64,000 bases of DNA from Hamadaea tsunoensis DSM 44101 (GTDB lineage Bacteria; Actinomycetota; Actinomycetes; Mycobacteriales; Micromonosporaceae), in assembly GCF_000428945.1 (NCBI RefSeq), contig NZ_AUAX01000002.1, forward strand, positions 372,001-436,000, in the 5' to 3' direction. The stretch's first letter is position 1. Each line of letters opens with the position of its first letter. The notes under the pieces are model-generated. The model did not search any database and was not told where the DNA came from. It saw only the letters and a list, made by a program, of their open reading frames with translations. The translations under genes and the position numbers were made by a program. This document shows positions 55,046 through 63,248 of the stretch, in pieces.

Positions 55046-55209
55046 AATAGAGCTCCACATCTGCAGATTCCGGGCACTTGATCACCGCCAGCCATCCCGC
55101 AGCCGAACCGGTTCCCTGCCGAACGACGCGACGCGTGCGAGCGGCAGGCCACCCACGCCACAGGCTTGGGACCCCTTTTGGACTCTCGGTCGCGGGTGGA
55201 GATCGTGGT

Positions 55210-55239
55210 GGCGCCGCCGGAAGATCTCCCGGCGGCGCC
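55210..55239 (-). terminator. Hairpin terminator of the lipoprotein operon
   Basis: Perfect 11-bp stem GGCGCCGCCGG / CCGGCGGCGCC with an 8-base loop, 31 bp after the lipoprotein stop on the minus strand. On the plus strand a GTTT follows, but no rightward gene precedes it. Confidence 0.65.
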
Positions 55240-55270
55240 GTTTCACTGGAGGGGACAGAGGTCCCGATCC

Positions 55271-55870
55271 TCAGTGCGGACCCTCGTTGAGGATCTGCGT
55301 CTCCGACTTGCTGATCGCCGGGATCGCCGTGGCACCGAGCTTGATCGACGCCGGCAGCGCCGGGCTCTCCGTGTCCACCTTCACGTACTGGTCGGCCGTG
55401 CCCTGCTGGGCGTACGTGCCGGCCGGGCCGCCGACGACCGCGTACCCGCCGGCGGGGTCGTTGGCCGCGTACATCGCCGGGGTGAGGAAGAGCAGGTACG
55501 ACTTGGACGTCAGCAGCGCCGACTTGCCGGTGGAGATGTCGTCGCCGGGGGTCACGACGTCGATCTCCTTGGCCGTGAGGACGCCGGCGACGACCTTGAC
55601 GATGCGCATCTGCGTGTACGGGGTCGGGGCCGACTTCGCGTCGCCGTAGGGGAACGGCTTCGTCGAGGTCTTGCCGGTCGGCTCGGCGACGACGACCGCG
55701 CTGGCGTGCGTCGTGAGGTCGCTGAGGGTGTTGTATTCGAAGGCGCGCGTGCCCACGTCGGCGATGCGGGGTACCGCGCCGGCCGTGCCCTGGCTCGTGG
55801 ATCCACAGGCTGTCAACGTCATGGCCGCCGCCAATGCGAATACGGCCACTCGAACCTTAGTAGAGCCCAT
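55271..55870 (-). CDS. Lipoprotein, unknown function
   Basis: A 199-aa lipoprotein. MGSTKVRVAVFALAAAMTL leads to the lipobox LTAC-G, so Cys23 should be acylated and the protein anchored outside the membrane. The rest is beta-rich (YNTLSDLTTHASAVVVAEPTG, YTQMRIVKVVAGVLTAKEIDVVTPG, SYLLFLTPAMYAANDPAGGYAVVGGPAGTYAQQ-type sequence), resembling small actinobacterial surface proteins of unknown role. The ATG at 55870 overlaps the end of the upstream protease gene by 14 bp, so the pair is an operon. Confidence 0.82.
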   Translation of the reverse strand: MGSTKVRVAVFALAAAMTLTACGSTSQGTAGAVPRIADVGTRAFEYNTLSDLTTHASAVVVAEPTGKTSTKPFPYGDAKSAPTPYTQMRIVKVVAGVLTAKEIDVVTPGDDISTGKSALLTSKSYLLFLTPAMYAANDPAGGYAVVGGPAGTYAQQGTADQYVKVDTESPALPASIKLGATAIPAISKSETQILNEGPH

Positions 55871-56408
55871 TGACGCCCGCCTTGTCGTCGCTCTGCGGAG
55901 TATTGACCGTACGCGAGTCACTGTAATACATGAGGTACGCGGTGGAACCATTGTTGTGCGCCAGTCCGAACGAGTGTCCGAGTTCGTGGGCCGCGACACC
56001 GTAGCGCTTCGCGGTGCTGTATCCCGACACGATCGGCCAGTTCAGGACGACCTCCATGCCGCCGGAGACCCAGAATCCGCCGCTGCACGTCGGGAAGTCC
56101 TGGACCGTTCCCGGCTTACGGGTGACGCCGCTCCAGGATACGGTGTTGCCGCGATTCTCATTCGTCCCCGTGAAGAGCGCCGGAGTCGTGTTCCAGTTGA
56201 AGTGGGCGTCCAGTCCGTTCCACAAGGGAACGGCGTTGCCCCAGGCCGGATACGAGATCAACGGCGAGGGGACGTAGAAGTTGATGGACGATGTGGACCA
56301 CTTGCAGCCCAGCGAGTTCCACGCCGACGCGCTGGGCGCGTTCACGACCGCGGCGAGGGGCAGGGCGATGAGGAGGGATGTTACGACAGTCAGTAGGCGT
56401 CGTCTCAT
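55857..56408 (-). CDS. Secreted matrixin-like zinc metalloprotease
   Basis: A 183-aa exported metalloprotease. Signal peptide 1-29 (cleavage after SASA). The zinc motif HELGHSFGLAH (residues 141-151) is the full HExxHxxGxxH of metzincins, and STAYLMYYSD about ten residues later is the Met-turn. Matching matrixins, the N-terminal half has a conserved W and several strands; there is no propeptide cysteine switch. It is unusually small, a catalytic domain alone. No strong ribosome binding site precedes the ATG at 56408. It overlaps the lipoprotein gene. Confidence 0.88.
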   Translation of the reverse strand: MRRRLLTVVTSLLIALPLAAVVNAPSASAWNSLGCKWSTSSINFYVPSPLISYPAWGNAVPLWNGLDAHFNWNTTPALFTGTNENRGNTVSWSGVTRKPGTVQDFPTCSGGFWVSGGMEVVLNWPIVSGYSTAKRYGVAAHELGHSFGLAHNNGSTAYLMYYSDSRTVNTPQSDDKAGVNGLY

Positions 56409-56543
56409 CGTTCGAACATAGATATCAGTCAGTATTTATCTGCATCGATTGTCCAAGATTTGCCAGTTCCCCCTTGCCTGGTCAGCCAGGTCGCCCAGCC
56501 TGTGCTAACGTGCGCCTCCCACATGATCACGCCGGGAGAACCG

Positions 56544-57245
56544 ATGAAGCGCTGGCCGCTGTTGCTGGGCACCGTCCTGCTCGCGGGGTGCGGATCTCCG
56601 ACGGCGACGCCGCAGGCCGCGGCCCCCAGCGCCGCGACCTCCGCCACCGCCGGCTCGCCTTCCGTCGCGCCGAAGCCTTCGCCGTCGCGGAAGATCGACT
56701 GGTCGCAGGTCGCCCAGGGCGCCGCGGCCGATCCCTCCTCCGTCGATGCGAGCTGGGGCGCCCCCATCGGTGACTTCCAGGTGGAGCGGCCTTTACTCCC
56801 GGTCTGCGGCAAGGAGGTCCTGAAGCCCGCGGACAAGGCGGTCGCCTGGGAGCGCACCTGGGGTCTCCGGGCGGCCCTCGTGCGCCAGACCGTGTACGCC
56901 TTCCCCGACCCCGCCTCGGCGCGACGCATCCTCGGGGCGGCCGGGCCGGCGGACGCCCGGTGCCCCTCGTACAAGATGCAGTACCTCCCCGAACGTCACA
57001 CGGCGGTGGTGCCGACGGGCGTCCAGCTCAACTCCGACGTCCCGTCGGGGCATCTGCGGTGCGACAAGGTGGCCTGGACAGGTCAGCCGCTGAGGTACGA
57101 ATGCACGGCCGTGTTCGGCTACGGCCACCTCGTCAGCGTGGTGAGCAGCACGGCGGACAACCAGCATGACGCCGAACGCGATCTGCACGACCTGCTCTAC
57201 GCGTCGCTCAACCGGTTCGACCTGATCGCGCGCGCCGCGTCCTGA
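56544..57245 (+). CDS. Lipoprotein, unknown function
   Basis: A 233-aa lipoprotein. MKRWPLLLGTVLLAGC gives a short signal with lipobox LAGC (Cys16). A Pro/Ala/Ser-rich linker (about 20-50) precedes a soluble domain (about 55-233) with three Cys pairs at most (LPVCGKE, ADARCPSYKM, LRCDKV, YECTAV). The repeated pattern of a paired helix and strand before YECTAVFGYGHLVSVVSS is seen in small actinobacterial lipoproteins (some named DUF/sensor-like), but I do not recognise a family. ATG after GGGAGAA. Divergent from the matrixin gene. Confidence 0.8.
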   Translation: MKRWPLLLGTVLLAGCGSPTATPQAAAPSAATSATAGSPSVAPKPSPSRKIDWSQVAQGAAADPSSVDASWGAPIGDFQVERPLLPVCGKEVLKPADKAVAWERTWGLRAALVRQTVYAFPDPASARRILGAAGPADARCPSYKMQYLPERHTAVVPTGVQLNSDVPSGHLRCDKVAWTGQPLRYECTAVFGYGHLVSVVSSTADNQHDAERDLHDLLYASLNRFDLIARAAS

Positions 57246-57261
57246 CCGTCGGGACGCGGGC

Positions 57262-57696
57262 TCAGAGGTCGAACGCGTCCTCGCGGGCCGCCCGGTCGTA
57301 CGCCTGCCGGGAGGCGGAGATCGCGGGCCGGTTGCGCTGCGCCCAGTCCATGAGCGTCAGGAACGACTCGTACAGCTCCCGGGCCATCGGCGTGACCGTG
57401 TAGTCGACCTTCGGCGGGACCGTCGGGTAGACCGTGCGGATCAGCAGGCCGTCCCGTTCGAGGCTGCGCAGCGTCAGCGTGAGCATGCGGCGGCTGATGC
57501 CCTCGATCCGGCGTTCGAGCTCGGTGAAGCGGACCGGGCCGTTGGCCGCGGCGATGAGGATCTGAATGCTCCATTTGCCGCTGATGCGTTCGAGCACCTC
57601 GCGGACGGGGCAGTTCTCGGCGACCGGCTCGATGAAGTCGCGCTCGTCCGGCAGGCGCTCCTCCAGGACGGTCACACCCATGTTCCTCTGGGACAT
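57262..57696 (-). CDS. HxlR-family transcriptional regulator
   Basis: A 144-aa regulator of the HxlR group. NCPVREVLERISGKWSIQILIAAANGPVRFTELERRIEGISRRMLTLTLRSLERDGLLIR (about residues 28-90) is the typical winged helix, with the conserved Cys29 before P-V and the GKW motif. Some family members sense quinones or thiol oxidation through this Cys. The ATG at 57696 follows AAGGAGG. It is divergent from an EmrB/QacA-type exporter gene, a common repressor-pump arrangement. Confidence 0.93.
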   Translation of the reverse strand: MSQRNMGVTVLEERLPDERDFIEPVAENCPVREVLERISGKWSIQILIAAANGPVRFTELERRIEGISRRMLTLTLRSLERDGLLIRTVYPTVPPKVDYTVTPMARELYESFLTLMDWAQRNRPAISASRQAYDRAAREDAFDL

Positions 57697-57720
57697 GAAA
57701 GTGCCTCCTTCCGCACTACG

Positions 57721-57741
57721 TCCATCGTTACAGATGATGGA
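57721..57741. promoter_or_regulatory. Candidate HxlR operator
   Basis: TCCATC-N9-GATGGA inverted repeat between the HxlR gene and the divergent pump gene. It overlaps a GTTACAGATGATGG word whose start recurs at 57746 (GTTACA), giving a repeated layout typical of HxlR-type operators. Confidence 0.5.
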
Positions 57742-57836
57742 CTCTGTTACAACCCGTTCCCTATGGGTGAACGGTCTTGAAGACGGCACTTGTCAGAGAT
57801 CAACACATTTTTGTCGGACCGGAAGGGACAGGGACC

Positions 57837-59303
57837 GTGACCGAGTCCAGGAGCCCGGGTACGCACGCGGGCTCGAAGATGGCACTGCTCGCGTTCTGCA
57901 TGCTCATCTTCTCCATCGACTACAACATCGTCTACGTGGCGCTGCCGCAGATCGGAGCCGACGTCGGCTTCTCGCCGCAGTCGCTGCAGTGGGTCGTCAG
58001 CGCGTACGCGGTGGGTCTGGGCGGCTTCCTGCTGCTGGGCGGGCGGGCCGTCGACAAGCTCGGCGCTCGCAACATGCTCGTGGTGGCGCTGCTGCTCTAC
58101 GCGCTGGCGTCACTCGCCGGCGCGCTGGCCCCCAACCCGGGCGTGCTCATCGGCGCGCGCGTCGTCCAGGGTATCGGCGGTGCGCTGCTGTTCCCGGCAA
58201 CGCTGTCGCTCATCTCCACGAGTTTCGCCGAAGGCCCCGAGCGCAACAAGGCGTTCGCCTGGTGGGGTACCGCCGGTGCCTCCGGCGCCATCGTCGGCGC
58301 GATGGTCGGCGGCCTGTTGACCAGTGCCTTCGGGTGGCAGTCGGTGTTCTACGCGAACATCCCGCTCTGCGTACTGGCCATCTTCGGGGCGTACAAGCTG
58401 CTGGCGAAGGACAACGTCACGGCGGGTGCGGGCGGCTTCGACGTGCTGGGCGCGCTCGTCGCCACCGGCGCGTCCACGCTGCTCGTGTTCGGCCTGATCA
58501 GTGGGCCGGAGGCCGGCTGGCAGTCGGCCCGGGTCGTCGGCAGCCTGGTCGGCGGCGTCGTGCTGCTGATCCTGTTCTTCGTCATCGAGCGGTTCAGCCG
58601 TGATCCGCTGGCTCCGACGCGGATGTTCAGCGTACGCAGCCTGGTCGTGGCGATGGCGATCATCTTCGTGTTCCAGGGCGCCATCAACACGCTGCACTAC
58701 CTGTTCTTCATCGACGTCCAGGACGTCCTGAAGTACTCGGCGCTGCAGGCCGGCCTCGCCTTCCTGCCGATGAGCGCGTTCGCCATGCTCGGCTCGAACA
58801 AGCTGCTGCCGTTCCTGCTGAAGCGCTCCGGCGTACGCGTCGTGCTGTTCGTCGGCATGCTCGGCGTCGGGGCGGCGATGATCATCCTCGCGGTCACCAT
58901 GACCGTCAGCGGGTCCTACTGGACGCTGCTGCCCGGCCTCCTGCTCTGGGGTCTGTTCGCCGGCACGTTGTACCCCGCGATGTTCCTCGCGGCGGGCTCC
59001 GGCATCCCCGGTAACGAGCAGGGCGTCGCGTCCGGCCTCGCCCAGACGTCGGCCCAGCTGGGCGGCGCTCTGGGGTTGGCCGCCCTCATCGCGGTGGCCA
59101 ACGCCGGGCTCGACCTGTCGGCGGGCGCGACCAACTCCGCCGACGTCGTGCTCCATGGGCTGAAGGCGGCCTCGCTGGTCGGCGGCATCGCCGCCGCGGC
59201 CGGGTCGCTGCTGGCCTTCCTCATCCCTCGGCCCGCCGCACAACCGGCCCCTGAGCCGGTCGCCGCCAATGCCTCCGACGGTGAACCGGCCGCGGCGAGC
59301 TGA
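57837..59303 (+). CDS. MFS drug exporter (DHA2/EmrB-QacA type)
   Basis: A 488-aa transporter with about 14 membrane helices. Family motifs: SIDYNIVYVALPQIG in the first helix (motif D1-like), WVVSAYAVGLGGFLLLGGRAVDKLGARNML (motif A), GARVVQGIGGALLFPATLSLI (motif C-like), and WWGTAGASGAIVGAMVGGLL. It likely exports drugs or small hydrophobic compounds using the proton gradient. The GTG at 57837 follows GGAAGGGACAGGG. It is divergent from the HxlR regulator that probably represses it and ends at a strong terminator. Confidence 0.92.
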   Translation: MTESRSPGTHAGSKMALLAFCMLIFSIDYNIVYVALPQIGADVGFSPQSLQWVVSAYAVGLGGFLLLGGRAVDKLGARNMLVVALLLYALASLAGALAPNPGVLIGARVVQGIGGALLFPATLSLISTSFAEGPERNKAFAWWGTAGASGAIVGAMVGGLLTSAFGWQSVFYANIPLCVLAIFGAYKLLAKDNVTAGAGGFDVLGALVATGASTLLVFGLISGPEAGWQSARVVGSLVGGVVLLILFFVIERFSRDPLAPTRMFSVRSLVVAMAIIFVFQGAINTLHYLFFIDVQDVLKYSALQAGLAFLPMSAFAMLGSNKLLPFLLKRSGVRVVLFVGMLGVGAAMIILAVTMTVSGSYWTLLPGLLLWGLFAGTLYPAMFLAAGSGIPGNEQGVASGLAQTSAQLGGALGLAALIAVANAGLDLSAGATNSADVVLHGLKAASLVGGIAAAAGSLLAFLIPRPAAQPAPEPVAANASDGEPAAAS

Positions 59304-59307
59304 GTCC

Positions 59308-59354
59308 GACGGGCGGGACGGTCTCCTGGTGGGGGATCGGCCGTCCCGCCCGTC
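59308..59354. terminator. Bidirectional hairpin terminator
   Basis: Perfect 14-bp stem GACGGGCGGGACGG / CCGTCCCGCCCGTC with a 19-base loop, between the convergent pump and N-acetyltransferase genes. Confidence 0.8.
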
Positions 59355-59365
59355 CGGGTTGGGCA

Positions 59366-60166
59366 TCAGATGCCCGGGGTGAGGATCTGGTCCACGGCCG
59401 CCGCGTACTCGGTGGCGTCGACGATCACCTTGACGGTGTCGGCGCCGTCCACGACCCGGGTGAACCGCCGGCCGATCAGGGTCAGCTGACCGTCCTCGGT
59501 GGCCCGGCCGCGGATGAGGGTCTCGGCACGGGTCAGCTCGGCGGCGTACGCGCGCAGGTTCGGTTCGCCTTTCCACTCCGGCAGCTCGCGGACGCGCTCC
59601 GGGAACCGGTAGATGGGCTGCCACTGACCGCCGGCCGGCCGCCGGTGCAGGATCCACGCGGTGCCGCCGGCGCCGGGGCCGTCAGGGGAAGGGCCGTCGG
59701 GGACCAGCTCGTACGACGCCCCGCCGATCTCCTGGACGCCCGGCGCGAAGCGGAGCGGCTCGGTGAAGGAGGGTCCGGCGAACCCGACGTCGGCGATCCA
59801 CCGCTGACCGTCCAATGTCACGACCGTGAACATGTGCTCCAGCTCGGGCCCGTAGAACCCGTTCGCCATGCGTACGCCGGCCGCCATGATCTGCACGTCG
59901 AAGCCGAGGCGGACCAGCAGGTTGCGGAACAGGCCGCCGATCTCGTGGCAGACGCCGCCGCGACGGCCGGTCACCACCGCGTCGAAGATCGCGTCGACGT
60001 CGATGTCGACCTGTTCCCAGATGTCGAGGCCTCGCGCGGAGTTGAGCGCGTTGTCGAAGGGTATGGCCATGAGGTGGCGCTTGTGCAGCTCGCGCAGGAG
60101 CTCCACCGTCGGGGCGGTCGGGCCGGTGTAGCCCAGCCGCTTGAGGTACGCGTCGGTGTCGAACAT
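59366..60166 (-). CDS. nat: Arylamine N-acetyltransferase
   Basis: A 266-aa NAT-fold enzyme with the catalytic triad visible: Cys73 in RRGGVCHEIGGLF, His111 in LEHMFTVV, Asp126 in RWIADVGF. The third residue after the Glu of the Cys motif is Gly where family members usually have Asn (E-x-N-G). It should transfer acetyl or acyl from CoA to arylamines or hydrazines; relatives act as amide synthases in ansamycin assembly, but no such cluster is present. The ATG at 60166 starts MFDTDAYLKRLGY, the family start; an upstream ATG (60235) would add an unrelated lead. Confidence 0.92.
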   Translation of the reverse strand: MFDTDAYLKRLGYTGPTAPTVELLRELHKRHLMAIPFDNALNSARGLDIWEQVDIDVDAIFDAVVTGRRGGVCHEIGGLFRNLLVRLGFDVQIMAAGVRMANGFYGPELEHMFTVVTLDGQRWIADVGFAGPSFTEPLRFAPGVQEIGGASYELVPDGPSPDGPGAGGTAWILHRRPAGGQWQPIYRFPERVRELPEWKGEPNLRAYAAELTRAETLIRGRATEDGQLTLIGRRFTRVVDGADTVKVIVDATEYAAAVDQILTPGI

Positions 60167-60358
60167 GGCCCGATTGTCGCCCCGGCGAGCTGCCCTTTGC
60201 TCCCCTACCGACCCCCTTATCGGGAAATCGTACATATCACTGTACTTTGCCGGGATGGGCGGCCGATTGCCGAGGGATGGGCGCCCGCAGACCGCGATTT
60301 CCCATCCGCTTGTTAGCGTCGATTTGATCGAAAAAACCGCTCGTCAGGGGAGGTTTAC

Positions 60359-63049
60359 GTGGATCTCGTCGAACGCTCGGAACCGCTCGCGGTCCTGGAA
60401 TCGGCCGCGCGGCGTACCCTCGGCGGCCGTGGTCAGATCAATGTGGTCGGTGGACCGCCGGGCGTCGGCAAGACCGCCATGCTGCAGGCCCTCACCGAGG
60501 CGATGGAGGTCCGCGACGCCGCCGTCGCGCACGCCGCCTGCGCCCCGGCCGAGCGCCACCTCGCCTGGGGCGTCGTGCACCAGCTGGTCGCCGCGCCCGC
60601 CTTCCCCGTCGACCTCGCCGACCGCGCCGAGAAGCTGCTCGGCGACGGGGACGGCACCGACGCCCTCCCCCGGCTCTGCGCCGACGTGCTGCGCGTCAGC
60701 CGCCAGCGGCCGCTGCTGCTCACCGTCGACGACATCCAGTACGCCGACACCGCCTCCCTGCGCTTCCTGCTGCACCTGGCCCGGCGTACGCGCAACCTGC
60801 GGGTGCAGCTGGCGCTGACGACGAGCGTCGAGCCCACCGCCGACACCGAGCCGTTCCTGGCCGAACTGCGCCGGCAGCCGCACTTCCGCTGCCTGGGCCT
60901 GTCGCCGCTGTCGGACCGGGGGGCGGCCGAACTCGTCTCCCGCCGCCTGGACCGGGCGGAGGCGCTCGGCGCGGAGGAGATCCTGCGCGCCGGCGGCGGC
61001 AACCCCCGCCTGCTCGAAGCGCTCCTCGACGACTACGCGCAGACCGGTCTGCCCGGACTCGCGTACAGGCAGGCTCTGATCGGATGCGTGCTGCGCGCGG
61101 AGGACGACGCCGCCCGCGTGGCCCGGGCCCTCGCGGTGCTCGGCGAGGACGCGCGGGCCGCGGACGTGGCGGCGGTGCTGGACCACGAGCCGGCGGCGGT
61201 ACGCGCGGCGCTGGAGACGCTCGCGGCGGCGCGGATCTTCGAGCATCCCGCGGCGCGGGCGGCGATCCTGGAGGACCTGGGCGAGCAGCGTGCGCAGCTG
61301 CACGCCCGAGCAGCCGAAGTGTTGTACGCCAACGGTTCCCCGGCATCCACGGTGGCCGGGCATCTGCTCGCGACCGGTCCCCTGCCGGTACGCTGGGCGG
61401 CCGGCGTGCTCGGCGAGGCGGCCGAGCAGGCGCTGGCCGAGGACCGCACGGCCGTCGCGGCACGGATGCTGAGCCTGGCGATCCAGTGCCCGGCTGAGCC
61501 CGCCGAGCTGGCGCGGGCCCGGGCTGCCCTCACCGACCTGCTGTGGCAGGAGAATCCGGCGAGCACCGGCGAGCACCTGACCGAGCTGATCTCGGCCGCC
61601 CGCGCCGGGCACCTGCCGCGCCCCGAGGAGATCCAGCTCGTCCGCCGCCTGCTGTGGCTCGGCCGCGCCGCGGAGGCGGCCACCGTCCTGCAACGGCTCC
61701 GCTCGGCCGCGGCCGGGTCGGGCGACCCGGAGGCGGAGGTGCACGACCTGGAGCAGTGGCTCACGCTGAGCCACCCGCCGCTGGCCCGGCCGGCGGGCCT
61801 GCGCGGCCCCGACGACGCCGACGCGCGGCTGGTCGCCCCGCGGGTGGACCCGTGGCTGCGGGCGTGCGCGTCGATCGCCGCCTCGCTCGTGCGGGGCCGG
61901 TTGACCGAGGCCGCCGCCACCGCCGAGCGGACGCTGCACGACCTGCTGCTCGGCCGGCACACGGGCTGGGCCGAGGAGTCCGTCCTCACCGCGATGCTGG
62001 CCCTGACCCGGGCCGACCGGGTCGAGGCGGCCGCGAGCTGGCACGCCCGGCTCAGCGCCACCACCGACCGGGGGCCGACCTGGCAAGCGGTCCTGGCCGC
62101 CGCCCGCTCCGAGATCGCGCTCGCCCGCGGTGACCTGGCCGGCGTCGTCCAGGCCGCCGAGGAGGCGCTCACCCTGCCGGTCAAGGGCTGGGGCATCGCG
62201 GCCGGCCTGCCGCTCGGCGACCTCGTCGTGGCCACCTCCCGGCTCGGCCGCTGGGAACAGGCCGCCACCCATCTCGCCGTCGCCGTGCCCGACGCCCTGC
62301 ACGACAGCCGCTACGCCCTGCACTACCTGTACGCGCGCGGCCACCACCAGCTCGCCACCCGCCACCATCACGCGGCCCTGTCCGACTTCCTCGCCTGCGG
62401 TGAGCTGAGCCGCCGGTGGGGGCTGGAACCGGCCGCGCTCGTCGCCTGGCGGGCCGGTGCCGCCGAAGCCTGGCTGCGCCTGGGCAACCGGGATCAGGCC
62501 CGCCTGCTGCTGCGCGACCAGCTCGCCCGGCCCGGTGCCGCCGGCGGGCGTACGCGGGCCGTCTCGCTGCGCCTGCTGGCCGCCTGCGACACCGGGGTAC
62601 GCCGTCCGCAGCTGCTGGCCGAGGCGCTCGAACTGCTCGAATCCTGCGGCGACCGGTTCGAGCAGGCGCGTACGCTCACCGACCTGGCCAAGGCCCATCA
62701 CGGGCTCGGGGACAACCGGCGGGCGCGTACCGTGTTCCGGCGGGCGCTGCACATGGCCCAGCTGTGCGAGGCGGAACCGCTGCGCCGCGAACTGCTCGCG
62801 ATCACGAGCGAGCTGGGCGAGCTCGCGCAGCCCGACGCGGACACCGGGCTGCTGGCGACGCTGACGGGTTCGGAGCAGCGGGTGGCCGCCCTGGCCGCCA
62901 TGGGCTACACCAACCGGGAGATCGCCGCCCGGCTCTACGTCACCGCCAGCACGGTCGAACAGCACCTGACCAGGGTGTACCGCAAACTCAACGTCAAGCA
63001 CCGCCGCGAGCTCCCGGTCGACCTCAGCCGCCTGGTCTCCTCCGCCTGA
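60359..63049 (+). CDS. LAL-type (LuxR family) ATP-binding regulator
   Basis: An 896-aa regulator. N-terminal AAA-like ATPase: Walker A GGPPGVGKTA (about residues 31-40), Walker B LLLTVDDIQ (about 119-127), and LALTTSVEP (sensor 1). A long helical, TPR-like middle (about 280-820) senses the signal. The C-terminal LuxR HTH (about 828-890) reads LTGSEQRVAALAAMGYTNREIAARLYVTASTVEQHLTRVYRKLNV. LAL proteins often activate antibiotic clusters or sugar uptake; MalT-like. The GTG follows GGGGAGG. No cluster in view. Confidence 0.93.
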   Translation: MDLVERSEPLAVLESAARRTLGGRGQINVVGGPPGVGKTAMLQALTEAMEVRDAAVAHAACAPAERHLAWGVVHQLVAAPAFPVDLADRAEKLLGDGDGTDALPRLCADVLRVSRQRPLLLTVDDIQYADTASLRFLLHLARRTRNLRVQLALTTSVEPTADTEPFLAELRRQPHFRCLGLSPLSDRGAAELVSRRLDRAEALGAEEILRAGGGNPRLLEALLDDYAQTGLPGLAYRQALIGCVLRAEDDAARVARALAVLGEDARAADVAAVLDHEPAAVRAALETLAAARIFEHPAARAAILEDLGEQRAQLHARAAEVLYANGSPASTVAGHLLATGPLPVRWAAGVLGEAAEQALAEDRTAVAARMLSLAIQCPAEPAELARARAALTDLLWQENPASTGEHLTELISAARAGHLPRPEEIQLVRRLLWLGRAAEAATVLQRLRSAAAGSGDPEAEVHDLEQWLTLSHPPLARPAGLRGPDDADARLVAPRVDPWLRACASIAASLVRGRLTEAAATAERTLHDLLLGRHTGWAEESVLTAMLALTRADRVEAAASWHARLSATTDRGPTWQAVLAAARSEIALARGDLAGVVQAAEEALTLPVKGWGIAAGLPLGDLVVATSRLGRWEQAATHLAVAVPDALHDSRYALHYLYARGHHQLATRHHHAALSDFLACGELSRRWGLEPAALVAWRAGAAEAWLRLGNRDQARLLLRDQLARPGAAGGRTRAVSLRLLAACDTGVRRPQLLAEALELLESCGDRFEQARTLTDLAKAHHGLGDNRRARTVFRRALHMAQLCEAEPLRRELLAITSELGELAQPDADTGLLATLTGSEQRVAALAAMGYTNREIAARLYVTASTVEQHLTRVYRKLNVKHRRELPVDLSRLVSSA

Positions 63050-63076
63050 GCGCTTACCCCCGGCCGCTTACCCCGG

Positions 63077-63161
63077 CCCATGATCCCGCTTGGATCACGG
63101 TTGTCACCCGAATCTTGGCCCATGATTCGGGTGATTTCCCTGATCCAAACCGGATCATGGG
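63077..63161. repeat. Dispersed palindromic element, copy 2
   Basis: Left arm 63077-63118 and right arm 63120-63161 are inverted copies (35 of 42 positions). The right arm matches 36118-36159 at 40 of 42. Its tail ACCGGATCATGGGAG recurs at 63181-63195. It is just downstream of the LAL gene and could end its transcript. Confidence 0.85.
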
Positions 63162-63248
63162 AGCGGGGCGGGGTGCGGCGACCGGATCATGGGAGGCGGC
63201 GGGGTGTCCGGGGGCGGGGCCTGGGCGGCTGGCATGATCCACACAGTG

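Larger units (their letters stand above)
54395..55270. other. Gene-free region, repeat-rich
   Basis: About 875 bp between the giant adhesin and the lipoprotein gene, both leftward. It must hold the adhesin promoter at its left side. The left half has no convincing frame, lower GC content and several short ORFs without coding bias. The right half holds the inverted repeats at 54978-55045 and the terminator-like stem at 55210-55239. No RNA gene recognised. Confidence 0.55.
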
